A stretch of 64,000 nucleotides of DNA from positions 16,312 through 80,311 of the forward strand of contig QKGI01000045.1 of assembly GCA_003250475.1 (NCBI GenBank), read 5' to 3'. Position 1 is the stretch's first letter. Every line of letters starts with the position of its first letter. The DNA comes from Bacteroidota bacterium (GTDB lineage: Bacteria; Bacteroidota; Bacteroidia; Bacteroidales; VadinHA17). Below are positions 62,891 through 64,000 of this stretch, one piece after another. The position numbers were made by a program, and so were the translations under genes. Under the pieces are notes generated by a model. That model ran no database searches. It was not told the DNA's origin and saw only the letters and a list, made by a program, of their open reading frames with translations.

Positions 62891-63298
62891 TCAGTCAAAC
62901 AACTGGTATGCCGGTCTCGGGGAGAGGTATTTTTCGAGGATCATGTGTATTTTGTCAGGAAAGACGGGCTTAAGGTTATACTCGGTACAGCCTGCGATAT
63001 AAGCCTCATTCTTGGTCTGTTCAGAGTAATAGGCGGTGATAAGTATCACCGGTGCCGAACGGTTTACCTGGCGGAATGCACGCGTACATTCAATACCATT
63101 GACCAGGGGAACAAGGAAATCCATAAAAACCAGGTCAAATTGTGCAAAGCCCGATCCGATAGCTTCAACAAATTCTTTCCCGTTACGGAAAACGGAGACT
63201 TCCGCCCCGGTCTCCCTAAGTAATGTCTCGTAGTATTTTAATGATGCAGCATCGTCCTCAACGATCGCAATCTTTTTGCCAGTAATGTTTAACATCAT
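62891..63298 (-). CDS. Single-domain response regulator (CheY-like)
   Basis: A 135-residue stand-alone receiver. Acidic pocket EDD (residues 14-16, in IAIVEDDAAS), phospho-acceptor Asp60 in VFMDFLVP, Thr in LITAY and Lys in LKPV are all present, so it should be phosphorylated. There is no output domain. The kinase partner is unknown; none is adjacent. Start may be Met1 or Met2 (63295). Confidence 0.9.
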   Translation of the reverse strand: MMLNITGKKIAIVEDDAASLKYYETLLRETGAEVSVFRNGKEFVEAIGSGFAQFDLVFMDFLVPLVNGIECTRAFRQVNRSAPVILITAYYSEQTKNEAYIAGCTEYNLKPVFPDKIHMILEKYLSPRPAYQLFD

Positions 63299-63475
63299 TT
63301 ATAAAGTGAACCCGGGGTTAATGATCCGAACTCAATGTAAAGATATCCGGCGGGAATAAGCAAGAATAAGCAATTTTACCCCAAATGTCAACTTTAGGAA
63401 CAACTTATTAACAACAACTTATAAACAAGATTGCGGGATGAAGATAACGCCCGGATAATGAGCGTCAGAGCATTT

Positions 63476-63703
63476 TCAGCGACACTCCCAGACTGTTGTC
63501 ACACCTCCGTTGGTCGAGGCTGGAAGAGCCTTTATCGCGAGCAGTTCCTGGTCACAATATTCGGCTTCTGTTCCCCAGGCAATAGGGTTGCCGTTTTCAT
63601 ATGAAACGGTCTGGCATATCTGGCATCCGTCACCCAGTATTTCGCATGAGTTGAATGAACAGACTATCAGTGCAAGGCAGGTAGCGTATAATAACTTTCT
63701 CAT
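63476..63703 (-). CDS. Small Cys-rich lipoprotein
   Basis: A 75-residue predicted lipoprotein with signal and lipobox-like SFNSC (Cys20). The mature part of about 55 residues has five more cysteines, CQIC (27-30), one in EYCDQ and one near the C-terminus (WECR), suggesting disulfides or metal binding. I do not recognise the family. A perfect -7 element lies 25 bp upstream. Confidence 0.7.
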   Translation of the reverse strand: MRKLLYATCLALIVCSFNSCEILGDGCQICQTVSYENGNPIAWGTEAEYCDQELLAIKALPASTNGGVTTVWECR

Positions 63704-63727
63704 GATATCTATTTACGGAATTAACGG

Positions 63728-63735
63728 CAAAATTA
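63728..63735 (-). promoter_or_regulatory. -7 element of the small lipoprotein gene
   Basis: TAATTTTG on the minus strand, a perfect TAnnTTTG match 25 bp before the start codon at 63703; no -33 TTG at the usual spacing. Confidence 0.45.
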
Positions 63736-63824
63736 AACAAATAGTATCATAAACGGAGTGCAGCATTTTTTATAATTTAGAGTCATTAAATTAAACAGTT
63801 GATACACTCATAAACAAGCATACT

Positions 63825-64000
63825 ATGGAAGAAAACTCTACCTCACAGACACCAGTTACCGTTGAAGAAAACAGGATGAAGAAGCATGTCAATGTGGCGG
63901 CTATCCTTCAGATTGTCTTTGGGTCGATAATTGTTATCGGCGCAATGGCCTGTGCCCTGGCATTGGGATTTGTGGATCAGTATGTGGATGATCCGACAGC
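63825..64000 (+). CDS. Hypothetical membrane protein (5' part only)
   Basis: The first 58 codons of a gene cut by the right edge. The product begins MEENSTSQTPVTVEENRMKK, with a polar tail, followed by a hydrophobic helix (about 23-48, containing IVFGSIIVIGAMACALAL) and FVDQYVDDPT. Not enough is present to assign a family; a polytopic membrane protein of unknown function is likely. Confidence 0.65.
   Translation, partial: MEENSTSQTPVTVEENRMKKHVNVAAILQIVFGSIIVIGAMACALALGFVDQYVDDPT

Overview
The window is a gene-dense chromosomal segment of a member of the Bacteroidota, most likely a Bacteroidales/Marinilabiliales-type anaerobe or facultative anaerobe. The evidence is a secreted protease with a type IX secretion (T9SS) C-terminal sorting domain, promoters of the TTG-N20-TAnnTTTG type, a BlaI/M56-TonB sensor pair, DUF2723 and DUF5668 proteins, an ATP synthase a-subunit with an exported N-terminal extension, and frequent starts without a Shine-Dalgarno sequence. 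There are no rRNA or tRNA genes, insertion sequences, phage genes or CRISPR arrays, so this is mostly vertical core genome with some lineage-specific envelope systems.

Layout. 1-4.1 kb: a drug-efflux MFS gene (cut by the window edge) with dtd, divergent from the manganese exporter mntP, then a GH127 arabinofuranosidase lipoprotein and a PHP phosphatase. 4.2-10.5 kb: a Crp/Fnr regulator followed by a secreted M6 protease, and the TldD/TldE protease pair in which TldD carries a Tat-like lipoprotein signal. 10.5-18 kb: SDR epimerase, C_GCAxxG protein, a phosphofructokinase with PPi-type active-site residues, then rsgA - degenerate hybrid sensor kinase - mnmH. 18-23.8 kb (minus): pepE, an AsmA-like protein, a histidine kinase and a U32 tRNA-hydroxylation protein. 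23.9-28 kb (minus): an ECF sigma / membrane anti-sigma / outer-membrane barrel module with two matching ECF-type promoters, and a GH16-like pseudoenzyme with a long repeat region.

28.2-39.9 kb: an e(P4)-type acid phosphatase; a BlaI repressor with an M56 sensor protease and visible operators; a TetR-controlled operon that pairs a LolA-like periplasmic carrier with two FtsX-type permeases, a LolD-like ATPase and an outer-membrane barrel, followed by an isoprenylcysteine-methyltransferase-like protein; and a membrane zinc protease. 40-43.2 kb: yidD, then a minus-strand four-gene unit (DUF5668 protein, LiaF-like protein, LytS-type kinase, LytTR regulator) that looks like an envelope-stress circuit. 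43.4-46.1 kb: the conserved DUF177-rpmF-plsX-fabH lipid/ribosome cluster. 46.2-56.5 kb: a bactofilin gene leading straight into a complete F1Fo ATP synthase operon (atpZ, an AtpI-like gene, B, E, F, H, A, G, D, C) with a polyprenyl synthetase inserted between atpG and atpD and a PLP decarboxylase at the end. 56.4-64 kb: a surface metalloprotease/propeller/barrel protein, a large DUF2723 glycosyltransferase-like protein, an intergenic cluster of 8-bp repeats around an 18-bp palindrome, a lone receiver protein, a small Cys-rich lipoprotein and the start of a membrane protein.

The most promising items for follow-up are the sigma-factor module with its duplicated promoter (TGTAAC-N13-TGATCGTC), the histidine kinase whose phospho-acceptor His is replaced by Phe, the GH16-like protein that has lost both catalytic glutamates, and the Lol-like ABC operon.
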